DNA of 64,000 nt, from the NCBI GenBank assembly GCA_027486675.1, contig JAIXOQ010000020.1, positions 1-64,000 of the forward strand. The letters are read 5' to 3'. The notes beneath the pieces are model-generated. The model searched no databases, was not told the origin of the DNA, and saw only the letters and a list, made by a program, of their open reading frames with translations. The DNA comes from Pseudomonadota bacterium. Its GTDB lineage: Bacteria > Bdellovibrionota > UBA1018 > CAIMNF01. Made by a program: the position numbers and the translations under genes. Shown here one piece after another: positions 51,901 through 62,600 of the stretch (within the stretch, counting starts at the first letter, position 1; each line of letters opens with the position of its first letter).

Positions 51901-54900
51901 AGGCACAACTACTGTGGGCGATGTCGCGCTGACCGTGGGTGATCCTGCCTACGGACTGCGCGCTGTGGTCGTTGACCAAGCTGGGGCATTAGTCGCAGAA
52001 GTCGGCGTAAATTGGGCGGCCACGGGGAACTTAACACAGACGTCTCCTACGACAAATGGAAGCTTAACCACATCGGGGGTCGGAAAGTACGCAAGCTATA
52101 CGTCCTCCGCCCCAGCAAGCGGTACAATCACGGCAACGCTGACGAATGCTACGACGATTTCTGACTACAACGTCACGAGCACTTCCACCTCAACGGGCAC
52201 ATTCACTTCTTCGCTTGCACTCATTCAAGACACGATTCAGATCGTGACTGCCACGAACAATCAGACTGCGACCGCAAGTTCTCAGATCAGTCTGCAAGCA
52301 AAAGTGGTCAATTCAGGGGGTGTTGCGGTGCCTGGTGCTTCAGTGACATTCGCGGTCGGTAATGGCGGAGGGACGATTGTAACCGCGCAGCCTGTGACGA
52401 CCAATGCAAGTGGGATCGCTACAAGTACCGTGGCGTTGGGTTGTCAGACGGGTAGTGGAGGACAAACTTTCACAGCAACGATTGCGACCGGTACCTTAAA
52501 ACAGGTGACTTTCGTGGCAACTGCTACACCTGGGGCGGCATCTCAATTGTCCTTCACGACAAGCCCGGGTGGCGCAAACTCTGGGTCCACTTTTGCAACC
52601 CAGCCTACGGTAGAAGTTCGTGATGCTTGCAGCAATACCATTACTTCGGACAACACCACCGTTGTCACGATTCCAACTGCTCCAAACACAGGAACAGGTG
52701 TGGTGAGTGGCACAAGGACTGCTACAGTCGTTGCAGGTGTTGCTACATTTGTATCTCTCCAATACTCAGTGGCTGAGGCCAACGTCAGGCTTTCTGCGAC
52801 CGCGACAGGGCTTACAACTGCGGTGTCTGGTGCATTTACGGTGGGTTCGATTATCGCAGCTGGTCAGTGTGCGGGTGGTGCCCCGGGTGGCTGGTCTACT
52901 ATTGAGGGCGGATGCCGTGACTTGACTTCAGGTTTAGTGTGGAGCTCGCGTCGTTCTACAGCGATGATCTGGAGCAGTGCGGTTTGGGATTCGACCGTAA
53001 CCGGTGCCGCACCCGAGGCGCTCGAAGTGACACGCGGGGTGACGAAGGACGTCTCAGGAGCGGGCACAACTGATGGTGCTTATGCTGCTGAATGTCATGA
53101 CATGACGGAATCGGGCTATAGTGACTGGCGTATGCCGACAGGGGCCGAAATCGTTGCAGCGGTCACGAACTCAGCCGCTTCAGCATTACAAAACTTCTCT
53201 TCGGGAACTTGGTGGAGTTCGACTGCCTGTGGAGGGGGTCTTGCTCAGCGTTACGCCTTTGGTTCAGGTATCATTTGTGACTCCAATTCAGCGATTGCAA
53301 ATACCTATCAGGTGCGATGCGTGCGAAACACCACTGCAGACCGCCTTGTCTTCACTTCGCAACCGTCCACTACAGCCGCAAACATTGGACTTGGGCGTAA
53401 TGTCCCCTTTGTGGTGCAACCTGTGGTCGCCCTGAGGGATTCTGTGAATTCGATTCCTTATCCCGACTCAAGAACGGTGACCATCACGGCAGCGGTAAGT
53501 GGGGGCTCCGGTTCTTTGACTGGTACAACGTCGGTAGCGACTTCAAACGGGATTGCGACATTTACGGACCTGGCTTGGAACGGCACTGGGAGTGTGACTC
53601 TGACTGCTTCAACAACGGGCGGAGTCGCCTCTGCAGCTTCTAACTCATTCACGGTGAGTGCAAACTATCCTTTCGCACAGTGTAAGGCGACGTCTGGGGC
53701 ATGGATTAATTCAAACGGTGGCTGTAAGCATGTGGCTACAGGTTTGATTTTCGGGAATCGCATCGGCACTACCGCGAATCCTACCGGTGCTACATTCACC
53801 TGGCATGATGCGGTTTGGGGTGGAGCGGTTGTGGGTGGAGCAAATTCGCTCGTAGATAGTTTTGATAACGGGCTTACGAATGACTATGACTCCTCGATCA
53901 CTTTGACCGGTAACTTTGATAACTCAGGTACGCACCTTTGTAAAAACCTAAATCAACAAGGCTATGAGGATTGGCGTCTGCCAACCTTGACTGAGGTGGC
54001 TTATGTCTACGGTGCGCAGGCAAATTCTAAAATTCAGGATAACTCTCCAGGGAGCCTTGGTTTTTGGGCCTCCACCTCAGCTGCGAATACCGTTAACGGA
54101 CAGTACTACATATTTCCTGGTGGTGGGAACGGTAACTCAAATGCAAAAACGACGGCTTACTCCGTGTTTTGCGTCCGCCGCGATCCGCCTGCAAGTTTGG
54201 TCTTCAATACACAGCCTGCCGCATCCAACGGGTTTGGGGCAGGCATCATCTTCACGACAGCTCCTATCATTGGGACAAGGGATGCGGATGTGACTCCGGC
54301 TCTGGGTACCGGAACGGTCTCAGTTTCCCTGATCGATAATTCTACAAACGTCGCGCCCGTCAATGGTGCGCAAGTTTGCACAGTGGACTCAAGTTATGTC
54401 TACACCTGCGCAAACTCGATTGATTTTGCCATGACGAACGGATCTGCAACACTGTCGTTCTTGTCGATCTCAAAACCAGGAACTTACCGGCTTCGTGTGA
54501 CGGGCAGCGGATTTACCTGGAACGGATCATCTGTGTCTCTGGCGGCTGCGGAATCAAACGCTATTGTAGTGCCTAGCGTTTACTTGGGATCTTCCTGTCC
54601 AACGGGTTCGTCTTATCTTTCCCAAAATGGGGGCTGTCAGGACACGGTTACCGGCTTGATCTGGTCTCACGTCATTCATGATCGACTCATACCTGCCTCA
54701 GCGGCCTTTAGTACCTGGGATCAGGCAGTCGGTGCTGCGGACTATGCAGCGGCCAACGATGCTGGTGTTAATCCTGATGCGATTACGGGAACGAATATGT
54801 GTCAAGATTTGATACTGAACGGATACGACGACTGGCGGTTACCAACGATTTCCCAGCTTGCGGGCATCAGTTCCATTCTAAACTATACAGGCATAGCCAA

Positions 54901-55117
54901 CTATTCTCCGGGCTTAAATTATCACTTTTGGAGTTCTACATCGCAGTCTGGTTCTACTGCTAACGCATCGTTACGGCGCTTTACTGCTACAGGCACATTG
55001 ACATTCACGAATGCTTCAACCGGAAATGCGGTAAAGAACATGACACCGGTGGCTAACGGTACTATCGCAGGTTCGACCGTTTCTTACGGCGGCCACGTTC
55101 GCTGCGTGCGGCCTTAA
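48986..55117 (+). CDS. Giant surface lipoprotein with Ig-like repeats and three DUF1566 domains
   Basis: A 2043-residue lipoprotein (lipobox FVGC, Cys22). After a Thr-Pro linker of about 30 residues come four near-identical repeats of about 118 residues (ADRIVRNGGNGQSALQGATL and equivalents, Big_1/invasin-like), followed by more divergent Ig-like domains, some with the consensus GGGSVSCGTAG. The C-terminal 750 residues carry three DUF1566 (Lcl C-terminal) modules, marked YSDWRMPTGAEI, YEDWRLPTLTEV and YDDWRLPTISQL, each ending in a Cys-rich VRCVR-like motif. Start GTG lacks a strong ribosome site. It is probably an adhesin or surface fibre. Confidence 0.82.
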   Translation: MRSLATIRFTALVLSGALFVGCGSSTTSDQLAGILGTTNIDIPSSGTPTPTPTATPTPTATPTPTPTGTADRIVRNGGNGQSALQGATLPNAIQVRVEDSNGSPVSNVSVVFSTATSGAKFEESNATTYTIATNGSGIAEATPILSGTVTGTNTFTASIAVAAPSATIQAVNFTASGGVVTPTPTPAPPDKIIRNTGNGQTAALGAELPDPIKVRVVDASGNYLSNISVVFTASTANSKFLESNAASYTIATDGSGYAETTPILSTTVSGANSFTASIAVAAPSASIKVVTFTATATVAPTPTPTPVTADKIQAISGNSQSALMGAALANPIVVKVVDASGNPVSGVSVVFTAASANSKLSESNAATYTIASDVSGQASATPVLSTTVSGTNLFTASIAAAVPTATITSVTFSATASTVPSASDRILISSGNGQSAIMGANFPNPLQVTVVDSSGNPVQNVSVVFTAITAGSKFSESNATTYTIATNSIGVAQVTPIASSTTSGTNSFTASIAAAAPTATIPSVTFTGTAEAILTAASITKILGDAQTGTVNTSLPTPIRVLVTTGAGGTGTPVPYATVTFAPGTGGGSVSCGTAGAWSTNASGEVWCFVTLGATVGAQTFTATLASVGTVTFTATATASTSTSPTQVRIVAAPAGTADIGATSLTNGQSLALRAVIYRSSDATIVKETAVNWTTTGSLNLSDVVTSGGGTYATYSPTKSGTGNIQAVLTDATEISNYNVTVQTALTGIITSSISQTAITIIADSGGGQTVPKSTALPNSLVAKVTDASGNGVPNISVTFSVHSGGGSVSCGTAGVVLTDSNGQASCRATLGATVGTQEFRATASVGVASFVQTATNVSTEAAASIAAWSGNGQSGTVSTAASFPLVVRVYDASSNLITGASVTYSVVSGGGSINCSNPVITVAGEAACNVTLGSTIGSQVFRATVTSTAISVDFTLTGNFRPTSLQIYTTAGTTTVGDVALTVGDPAYGLRAVVVDQAGALVAEVGVNWAATGNLTQTSPTTNGSLTTSGVGKYASYTSSAPASGTITATLTNATTISDYNVTSTSTSTGTFTSSLALIQDTIQIVTATNNQTATASSQISLQAKVVNSGGVAVPGASVTFAVGNGGGTIVTAQPVTTNASGIATSTVALGCQTGSGGQTFTATIATGTLKQVTFVATATPGAASQLSFTTSPGGANSGSTFATQPTVEVRDACSNTITSDNTTVVTIPTAPNTGTGVVSGTRTATVVAGVATFVSLQYSVAEANVRLSATATGLTTAVSGAFTVGSIIAAGQCAGGAPGGWSTIEGGCRDLTSGLVWSSRRSTAMIWSSAVWDSTVTGAAPEALEVTRGVTKDVSGAGTTDGAYAAECHDMTESGYSDWRMPTGAEIVAAVTNSAASALQNFSSGTWWSSTACGGGLAQRYAFGSGIICDSNSAIANTYQVRCVRNTTADRLVFTSQPSTTAANIGLGRNVPFVVQPVVALRDSVNSIPYPDSRTVTITAAVSGGSGSLTGTTSVATSNGIATFTDLAWNGTGSVTLTASTTGGVASAASNSFTVSANYPFAQCKATSGAWINSNGGCKHVATGLIFGNRIGTTANPTGATFTWHDAVWGGAVVGGANSLVDSFDNGLTNDYDSSITLTGNFDNSGTHLCKNLNQQGYEDWRLPTLTEVAYVYGAQANSKIQDNSPGSLGFWASTSAANTVNGQYYIFPGGGNGNSNAKTTAYSVFCVRRDPPASLVFNTQPAASNGFGAGIIFTTAPIIGTRDADVTPALGTGTVSVSLIDNSTNVAPVNGAQVCTVDSSYVYTCANSIDFAMTNGSATLSFLSISKPGTYRLRVTGSGFTWNGSSVSLAAAESNAIVVPSVYLGSSCPTGSSYLSQNGGCQDTVTGLIWSHVIHDRLIPASAAFSTWDQAVGAADYAAANDAGVNPDAITGTNMCQDLILNGYDDWRLPTISQLAGISSILNYTGIANYSPGLNYHFWSSTSQSGSTANASLRRFTATGTLTFTNASTGNAVKNMTPVANGTIAGSTVSYGGHVRCVRP

Positions 55118-56262
55118 ACCGTAGTTCTCTTTTTGCGCCATAATCCTTCAAGAAACCGCTCAAAATGCACGATTCGAATTCCATCGATCTCACGTTCGTG
55201 TGCATCCTGACATACTAGATAGTACCGTTTGATTTTCTTCTCCTCTTGGAGGGCTCGTAGACCTTTGAGGTGATGTTCGCTAGCGTGCTTCGTTGATTTT
55301 ATTTCGATCGCCATTTCATTGCCCACAATTGCGTCGACTTCAAATTGTGAGGTGCTCCGCCAATACTGAAGCTCTAGATCAAGATCGTTATATTGGATAT
55401 AGGCTCGTAACTCGTTCATGATGAAATGTTCAAATGCCTTCCCGAAAAGCTCGCTCCCTTCCTTGATCTCTCCGCGATGAGTGAGTTGATTCACGACACC
55501 GAGGTCGAACAGAAAAAATTTTGATCGAGTGATTGCCTTTCTTTTGGTTGTTTTCGTAAAAGCTTTTACTTCGTACCCAATCAGCGTGTCGATCAATAGT
55601 TCGATGTAGGTCTGTATTGTCGCGGATGGAATTCCGGTGTCATTTGCGATACCTTGGTAATGAAGTTCCTCACCATTCTGCAAGCCAATCACATCCAAAA
55701 AGCGCACAAACTGATCTACCTTCCTAAGCTGTGCTTCATTCATGATTTCTTCTTTCAAGTAGAGGGACAAGTACGCCTTGAGTTCTTTTTGTGGTTTGTT
55801 TGAAAGGTAGATGTGAGGAATGCCCCCATGATTGAAATATCGAAGGAGATCAAAGTCTGTGATTTCTGCACGAATCAGAGGGAAGAGATTGGTTTCCCAG
55901 GCTCGACCACCGAGTAGATTTGCGCCCCCACGCTTTAACTTCCGAGCGCTGCTTCCGGTCATAAGGCAGTTAATCTTTTTTCCTTGGATAATCTTTTGTA
56001 TCGTATCCAAAACTTTTGGCGCCTTTTGGATCTCATCAATAATGAGCCAGCGGGTATCTGGAGTGAGCTCTTCCTCGATGATCTTCGGGCGCCTGAGTAG
56101 TGCCTCGAATACATCACTGTCTAAAAGGTCATAACGTTTCACGTCGGGGAGCTGTTGCGCTAAGAGTGTTGTTTTTCCGACAGATCGGGGACCAAACAGA
56201 AAGTGACTTTTCTGCCTGAGCAGTGATTTGACATCCAGGAGGCGTGGATAGTTGTCTCTCAT
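55114..56262 (-). CDS. AAA ATPase with DUF4143 domain
   Basis: A 382-residue protein with Walker A GPRSVGKTTLLAQQL (about residues 23-37), Walker B WLIIDEIQKAPKVLDTI, and a sensor region (LMTGSSARKLKRGGANLLGG followed by RAW). The C-terminal half is DUF4143, with FEHFIMNELRAYIQY and a nuclease-like strand (FEVDAIVGNEMAIEIKST). Such proteins are widespread, often in mobile or defence-linked contexts, and their substrate is unknown. The AT-rich, Lys/Ile-rich composition differs from the neighbours, which suggests transfer. It overlaps the giant lipoprotein's 3' end by 4 bases. Confidence 0.85.
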   Translation of the reverse strand: MRDNYPRLLDVKSLLRQKSHFLFGPRSVGKTTLLAQQLPDVKRYDLLDSDVFEALLRRPKIIEEELTPDTRWLIIDEIQKAPKVLDTIQKIIQGKKINCLMTGSSARKLKRGGANLLGGRAWETNLFPLIRAEITDFDLLRYFNHGGIPHIYLSNKPQKELKAYLSLYLKEEIMNEAQLRKVDQFVRFLDVIGLQNGEELHYQGIANDTGIPSATIQTYIELLIDTLIGYEVKAFTKTTKRKAITRSKFFLFDLGVVNQLTHRGEIKEGSELFGKAFEHFIMNELRAYIQYNDLDLELQYWRSTSQFEVDAIVGNEMAIEIKSTKHASEHHLKGLRALQEEKKIKRYYLVCQDAHEREIDGIRIVHFERFLEGLWRKKRTTV

Positions 56263-56269
56263 TCAACAA

Positions 56270-56305
56270 CAGTAATGTTGATTGTCATCATAATCAATAT
56301 TACTG
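56270..56305. repeat. 36-bp imperfect palindrome upstream of the ATPase gene
   Basis: CAGTAATGTTGATT (56270-56283) and AATCAATATTACTG (56292-56305) are complementary at 13 of 14 positions, separated by 8 bases. It lies directly before the ATPase start codon, and on the minus strand TTGATT and TACTGT within it are spaced 17 bases apart like a weak promoter. An operator is the best guess. Confidence 0.55.
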
Positions 56306-56426
56306 GTGAGAGGCTGGTTTCCAATTCCTCGCGGCACTACCGTTGTAAATCCGGCTAAACAACGACAATGCTGTTGACATGTATTCACTCAGATCCTTTT
56401 GTGGCTTTATTCTTACTCAATGGTTC

Positions 56427-56443
56427 GACAACCTAGGGTTGTC
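56427..56443. repeat. 17-bp palindrome in the intergenic region
   Basis: GACAACC-TAG-GGTTGTC is a perfect inverted repeat with a 3-base centre, roughly 200 bp before the SBBP lipoprotein start. It is a possible binding site for a regulator of that gene. Confidence 0.4.
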
Positions 56444-56638
56444 ATGGCCAAAAATGGAGCGCGGTCACCCGTCGCGGCTGGCGGGATTTGCGTAGTCCTC
56501 TGCGTCTTAACAATTCGCGCATCTCATTGTGTCAAAATAGTGGCAGGGCCTAGAGTGCTTTTCAGTCCCATGGTCATTCCTCCGATAAGTTTAAGAAGAG
56601 TTCTGAACTGAACTGTTCAGGGTGGGGTTTGTATCGTT

Positions 56639-59600
56639 GTGATTTTCACGACCGCTACGAGAGGATTTCAAAAAAGAGCAAGTTTCTGGCTTAAGAAATT
56701 TAAGTCCGGAATGGGCCTTCCTTTTGCTTTTGTAGCCTTAGCCTGCACCCCGCAGATGAATTACAAAGGTGAACCGGATTCACCTCTTTCTACTGCAACA
56801 CCAAGCCCCACGCCTACTCCATCGTCCTTATCCGTGATCAGTATCATCCCAGCCAGTGGAAGTATCATTGGTGGTGAATCCGTTACGATCACAGGGGACT
56901 TATTCACCGCAAGCACGACTGTGACCTTGGGCGGTAAACCTTGCACAAGTATTATTCTGAATTCCGCGACTTCGATCACCTGTGTAACACCCGCGGGATG
57001 GCCAGGCGCGCGTGATGTGGTGGTGACCGATGTCGTAAGCACAGAGATTGCTGCTCTTTCGAATGGGTTTTCGTATGACCCGCAGAGATTGTCTTTGGTG
57101 TCTAAGAACTTGGGGACGAGTGGTGCAGATCAGGGTAGCGCAATAGCAATCGATTCTTCTGGGAATGCTTGGATCACTGGAAACACAGACGCTAATTTTG
57201 GTGGAGGTTTTCAAGGCGGCGCCAGCGATGCGTTTATCGCGAAATACGATGCTTCTGGAGCTTTGATATTTTCTAAGAATTTAGGAACGTCGGGACAGGA
57301 TGTTGGCAATGGGATAACGGTTGATTCGACGGGAGATATTTGGGTAACCGGATATACAGCCGCTAATTTTGGTGGAGGTTTTCAAGGCGGAGCTAGCGAT
57401 GCGTTCATCGCGAAATACGATGCTTCTGGAGCCTTGATATTTTCTAAGAATTTCGGAACGGCGGCATGGGATGTTGGAGTTAGTATTGTCACTGATTCTT
57501 TGGGTAACGCTTGGATTACAGGTTTTACCGTTGGTGATTTTGGGGGTGGAAATCAAGGGGGCAACAACAATTTTGATGCCTTTGTTCTGAAAGTAAACTC
57601 AAGCGGGACGCTAGTCTTTTCGAATAACTTAGGCACAAGTGGCGATGACTACGCTCAATCATTATCGCGCGACTCTTTAGGTAACATTTGGATCACAGGT
57701 GCTACACAAGGTGACTTTGGAGGCGGGAATCAGGGCGGTTCCCAAAGCTTAGATGCATTTATTGCTAAGTATGACGCCGCTGGAACGCTTTTACTTTCCA
57801 GCAACCTAGGCACGAGTGCCAATGATCGCGCCTTAGGTATTGCTTTGGATCCAACCGGAAATGCATGGGTCACCGGCAGTACAGAAGGTAATTTCGGCGG
57901 TGGAAATGGGGGTGGGTCCGATGCTTTCATCGCGAAATTCGAAAACTCAGGGTCGCTTTTATTCTCGAAGAACTTAGGTACGAGTGCTGATGATTTAGGT
58001 TTGGCAATTGGGCTGGATGCGTTGGGAAATGCTTTTATCACGGGTTACACCTACGGCAATTTTGGAGGGGGCAACCAAGGTGGAAGCAGTGTATCCCTGC
58101 CTTACGATGCTTTTATTGCGAAGTACGATGCAGCGGGTACATCTCTGTATTCCAAGAATTTTGGAAGTGGGGGGGATGACTACAGCACCGCTATTGCCTT
58201 AGATGCATCCCAAAGCGTATGGATGACTGGAACAGTGGACACTAACTTAGGTGGTGGGTTTCAAGGTGGAGGTACAGATGCATTTGTTTACCGTATCCCC
58301 GTTGAAACCTTGGGTCCTGTTGAACTATCCATTGCTCGCGGTATTTCTACCCGCCCCTCGGGTGGGAGTTCCGTCGTCGGTGTCACTGCCGGTACGAGTA
58401 ACGGCGATTTTGGTGGCGGAGCTCTTGGTGGCACAGCAGACGCCTACTTTCAGATCTATGACTCTTTAGGCGATCTGACTCACTCTGTCAGTTTCGGTAC
58501 TTCAGGCGTTGATGACGCAAAAGCAGTTGCCGTGGATGCAAGTAACGTATCCATGGTGGTTGGGGAAACGACGGGGTCTTTGAGTGCGAATCTTGGGAAC
58601 AAAGACGCATTTGCAGCACTGTTTAGTTCTTCAGGCGTAAAGACGAGTGCTTTCAATCTTGGAACCGCGGCTGATGACTCCGCAAGCGCTGTAGCAGTCG
58701 ATGTGGCAGGAAACTTCTATGTTACGGGTTATACGGCAGGAGACTTAGGCAATGGTGCCTTAGGCGGAGATGACGCATTTTTAGCAAAATTCACAAATGC
58801 AGGTATTTTGGTATTCGCAAAAAACTTTGGCACAGCAAGTAACGATCGCGGGAATGGAATTGTAGTCGATGGCAGTGGAGATGTCTGGATCACGGGATAC
58901 ACGGAAGGGGATTTGGCCGGGGCACAAGGCGGGCGGGATGCATTCCTAGCGCGATTTAATCCCGTAGGTGTTCTACAGCATGCGAGCAATCTAAGCACCG
59001 CCGCTTCTGACGAAGGAAAAGCCATCACCTTAGACAGTTCAGGGAATATCTTTGTTGCGGGCGTGACCGAAGGTGACTTTGGGAATGGAGCATTAGGGAA
59101 CACGGATGCATTCTTAGCAAAATTTGACTCAAGCGGCGCTCCTGAATATGCCATAAACTTTGGATCTACCCAAGACGACACCGCCTTCAGTGTCAAAGTC
59201 AGCTCGAACGATCAGATCTATGTGGTGGGCGAAACATCAGGCGCGATGGGGCTTGCGCAGATCGGCCAAGCAGACGGCTTCATCGGTAAATTTGATACAG
59301 CAGGCAACTACCGCGGGGCGGCCAATTACGGATCGACCTTAGAGGATCATCTATATGGACTTTCAATAGATCCTAACGATCACCTCTTTGCCGTGGGGCA
59401 GAGCTTTGGTGTCATAGAAGGAAGAGCAGCGAATTCAAATGGTCAGATCGTCTTTGCAAAACTGACGCCTAGAATTCCTCCGACTGCGTTACTGAATCTT
59501 GTCGCAACGGCAGTCGGTGCAGACCAAATATCCCTGACATGGGACGCATCAGACGATACGACACGGTACGTGATTCAGAGATCTGATGATGGCGGTGCTA

Positions 59601-62600
59601 CTTGGACCACGATCACGACCAATGCAACAGGCACCACATATTCGGATACGGGGCTCAACACCGGGACAACTTACAGCTACACAGTGACGCCTTATAACGC
59701 CACTGTTCCCGGGACAATTTCAACTACGGTGTCTGCGACCCCAACCTATCCTAATCCAATTGTGACTTCGTTAGATGTCACGACCGGTCCAGTCACGGGC
59801 GGCACGGTCATCAATATCACCGGGCAGTACTTCGAGGCGGACGCGACCGTTACCGTGGGTGGGCGCACTTGTTTGAATATCGTTTTTAATTCTGCGACTT
59901 CTCTGACCTGTGAAACTCCGATTGGATTTTCGGGGCAACGTACAGTTTCAGTTACGAATGTCGCAAATGCGCTGTCGGGATCGCTTGCCAATGCTTTCAC
60001 TTATGATCCGGATCCTGGGTTCGTGAACACAATCACAACAAGCCAGAATTTGGGGACGGGTGACAGTGAGTTGGTTCTTGGCATCGCGTTAGATCCGTCA
60101 GGAAATGCTTGGGTTGTCGGACAAGCAGAGGGGGATCTAGGTGGCGGAAATCAGGGGAACCTGGATGCCTTTATCGCGAAGTATAATACTTTCGGTACTT
60201 TAATGGTTTCACAAAATTTAGGCACCATCGGGGACGACTATGCTAGTTCCGCAGCCATTGATGCAAGTGGAAACCTCTGGATCGCGGGTTTAACGACAGA
60301 TGATTTCGGAGGCGGGAATCAGGGGGGCGCGGACGCTTTCATTGCAAAGTATGACGCTTCAGGTACGCCTCTGTTTTCCAAAAACTTAGGGACGGCCGGT
60401 GAGGATACTGCCGTATCCATTGCGAGTGATGGCAGCGGCAACATTTGGGTCACAGGTTATACGGATGGTAACTTCGGTGGCGGAAATCAAGGTGGAATCG
60501 ACGGGTTCGTTGCGAAGTATGATTCTTTGGGCGTTCTAGTATTCGCGAAAAATTTGGGCACGAGCGGCGAAGACTACGCTAGTTCTATAGCGCTGGATGC
60601 ATCGGGGAATGCATGGGTGACCGGGCAGACAGATGGTAGCTTTGCGGGCGGAAATCAGGGTGATAATGACGTCTTTATTGCAAAGTTTGATCCTGCTGGC
60701 TCATTCCTCTTTGCCCAAAACCTAGGTACAAGTGGTTCGGACTTAGCAACTGGGGTTGCGCTGGATGGCGCCCAGAATGCCTGGGTTACTGGGTCGACAA
60801 CAGGTAATCTTGGAGGTGGCAATCAAGGTGCTGCTGACGCCTTTATTGCAAAATATGACTCTAATGGATCCCTGATATTTGCAAAAAACTTAGGCACAAG
60901 CGTGGGTGACTTCGCATACAGTATCGCGATTGCACCAGACGGTTATCCTTGGATTACCGGTCGTACCAGCGGTGACTTCGGCGGTGGGAATCAAGGTGGA
61001 ACAGATGGATTCATCGCAAAGTACGATTCCGTAGGCACACTATTATTTTCTAAAAACCTAGGGACGAACGGCACGGAACAGTCTCTAGGTATTTCCATGG
61101 ATTCATCGGGAAACGCTTGGGTTGCAGGAGTAACGACGGGTGATTTCGGCGGTGGGAATCAGGGGGGGGCTGACGCCTTCATCGCAAAGATCAATCCAGT
61201 CTTCGACATCGCAAACGTATCGGCCGTGCCGCCGGATACTGCGCAATACCGCGGAGTCGCAAAAGATACTTCAGGATACTTTTACACCATAGGCACAACC
61301 TCCGGAAATTTAGGCGATGGCAATTTAGGCAACACAGACGTGGTGATCGCGAAATACGCAGCAACGACTGTTTCGCCTGATGTGCCAGGAACTTTGATTT
61401 GGTCCCAGATGATCGGCACATCTGCAAACGATGCTGGGTATGGCATTGCTGTGGATAGCTCAGGTGATGTTTGGATCACTGGATCGACGGAGGGAAATAT
61501 TGGCGGAGGCACAGTCGGTGGTACGGATGGATTCCTGGCCAAACTCTATGCAACAACGGGGGCTGTCGCGTTCCAAAAAAACTTCGGCACTGTGGGTAAT
61601 GACATTGGCTACAGCATTATTACTGATTCTTCAGATAACGCAATCGTAGTAGGATCAACAAGCGGAAACTTCGGCAATGGAAACGCCGGCGGTGCGACGG
61701 ATGCATTCATAGCGAAGTTTGATTCTTTAGGCGCCATCCTATTTGATCGCAACGTGGGGGGCACAGGGGCTGAAGTTGCTTACGGAGTGACGATTGGTGC
61801 TTCAGATAGAATCTTCATCACAGGCACAAGCGGCATGTTAGGAAGGTATTCCTCAGGAGGCACTCTTGAAGCTGCCGGAATCATTGCATCCAGCACCACG
61901 GGGTACGCAATCACGACGGATGGATCTTCTAACATTTGGATCTCCGGTATATCAGATGATGAAGATCTGGATAATGGAGATTTCGGGGGAATTGATGGGT
62001 TTGTAGCAAAATATGATTCCTCTCTGAACCCATTCTTTCGATTGAACATCGGTACAGCTTCAGACGATGAAGCACACGGCATTGGTGTGAACGCCGCAGG
62101 TGATGCATTTATATTTGGTTTTACCGTAGGTGACTTTGGGAATGGAAACGTTGGTTATTACGATACCTTCATGACCAAGGTCAAATCAGACGGCACGATT
62201 CTTTATTCTAAGAACACCGGCAGCACGAGTGATGATTACGGATACGGCGGCATCTTAGACTTAAACGAGGCGCCGTGGACTGTGGGTCAAAGTGACGGAG
62301 ACCTGGGCGATGGCAATAGTGGGCAATGGAACGCTTTCATCATAAAAGTCCGCGAACAACTTCCGCCGCTCCAAGTTTTAAGTCTGACGCTCGACACATC
62401 AGTTCCTGGGACGATCTCACTTTCTTGGAATCCATCTCTGACTGCAACCACTTACACAATCCAGCGGAGTGATGATGGCGGTGCGACGTGGATAGATCTT
62501 GTAACAGGATTTGGCGGTACAACTTACAACGACACGACCGTAGTCCTTGGGACGACGTATAATTACACAGTAACACCGTACAACGGTAATCATCCCGGCG

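Larger units (their letters stand above)
56263..56638. other. 376-bp intergenic region with inverted repeats
   Basis: No supported gene lies between the ATPase and the SBBP gene. The stretch contains a 36-bp imperfect palindrome (56270-56305), a 17-bp palindrome (56427-56443), and TTGACA (in TGTTGACATG) followed after 17 bases by a poor -10 (TTTTGT). A short open frame at 56399-56611 has no coding support. Confidence 0.6.

Noticed and set aside
56399-56611. 70-codon open frame upstream of the SBBP gene
   Set aside because: No ribosome site, mixed composition and a disrupting palindrome; there is no coding support.
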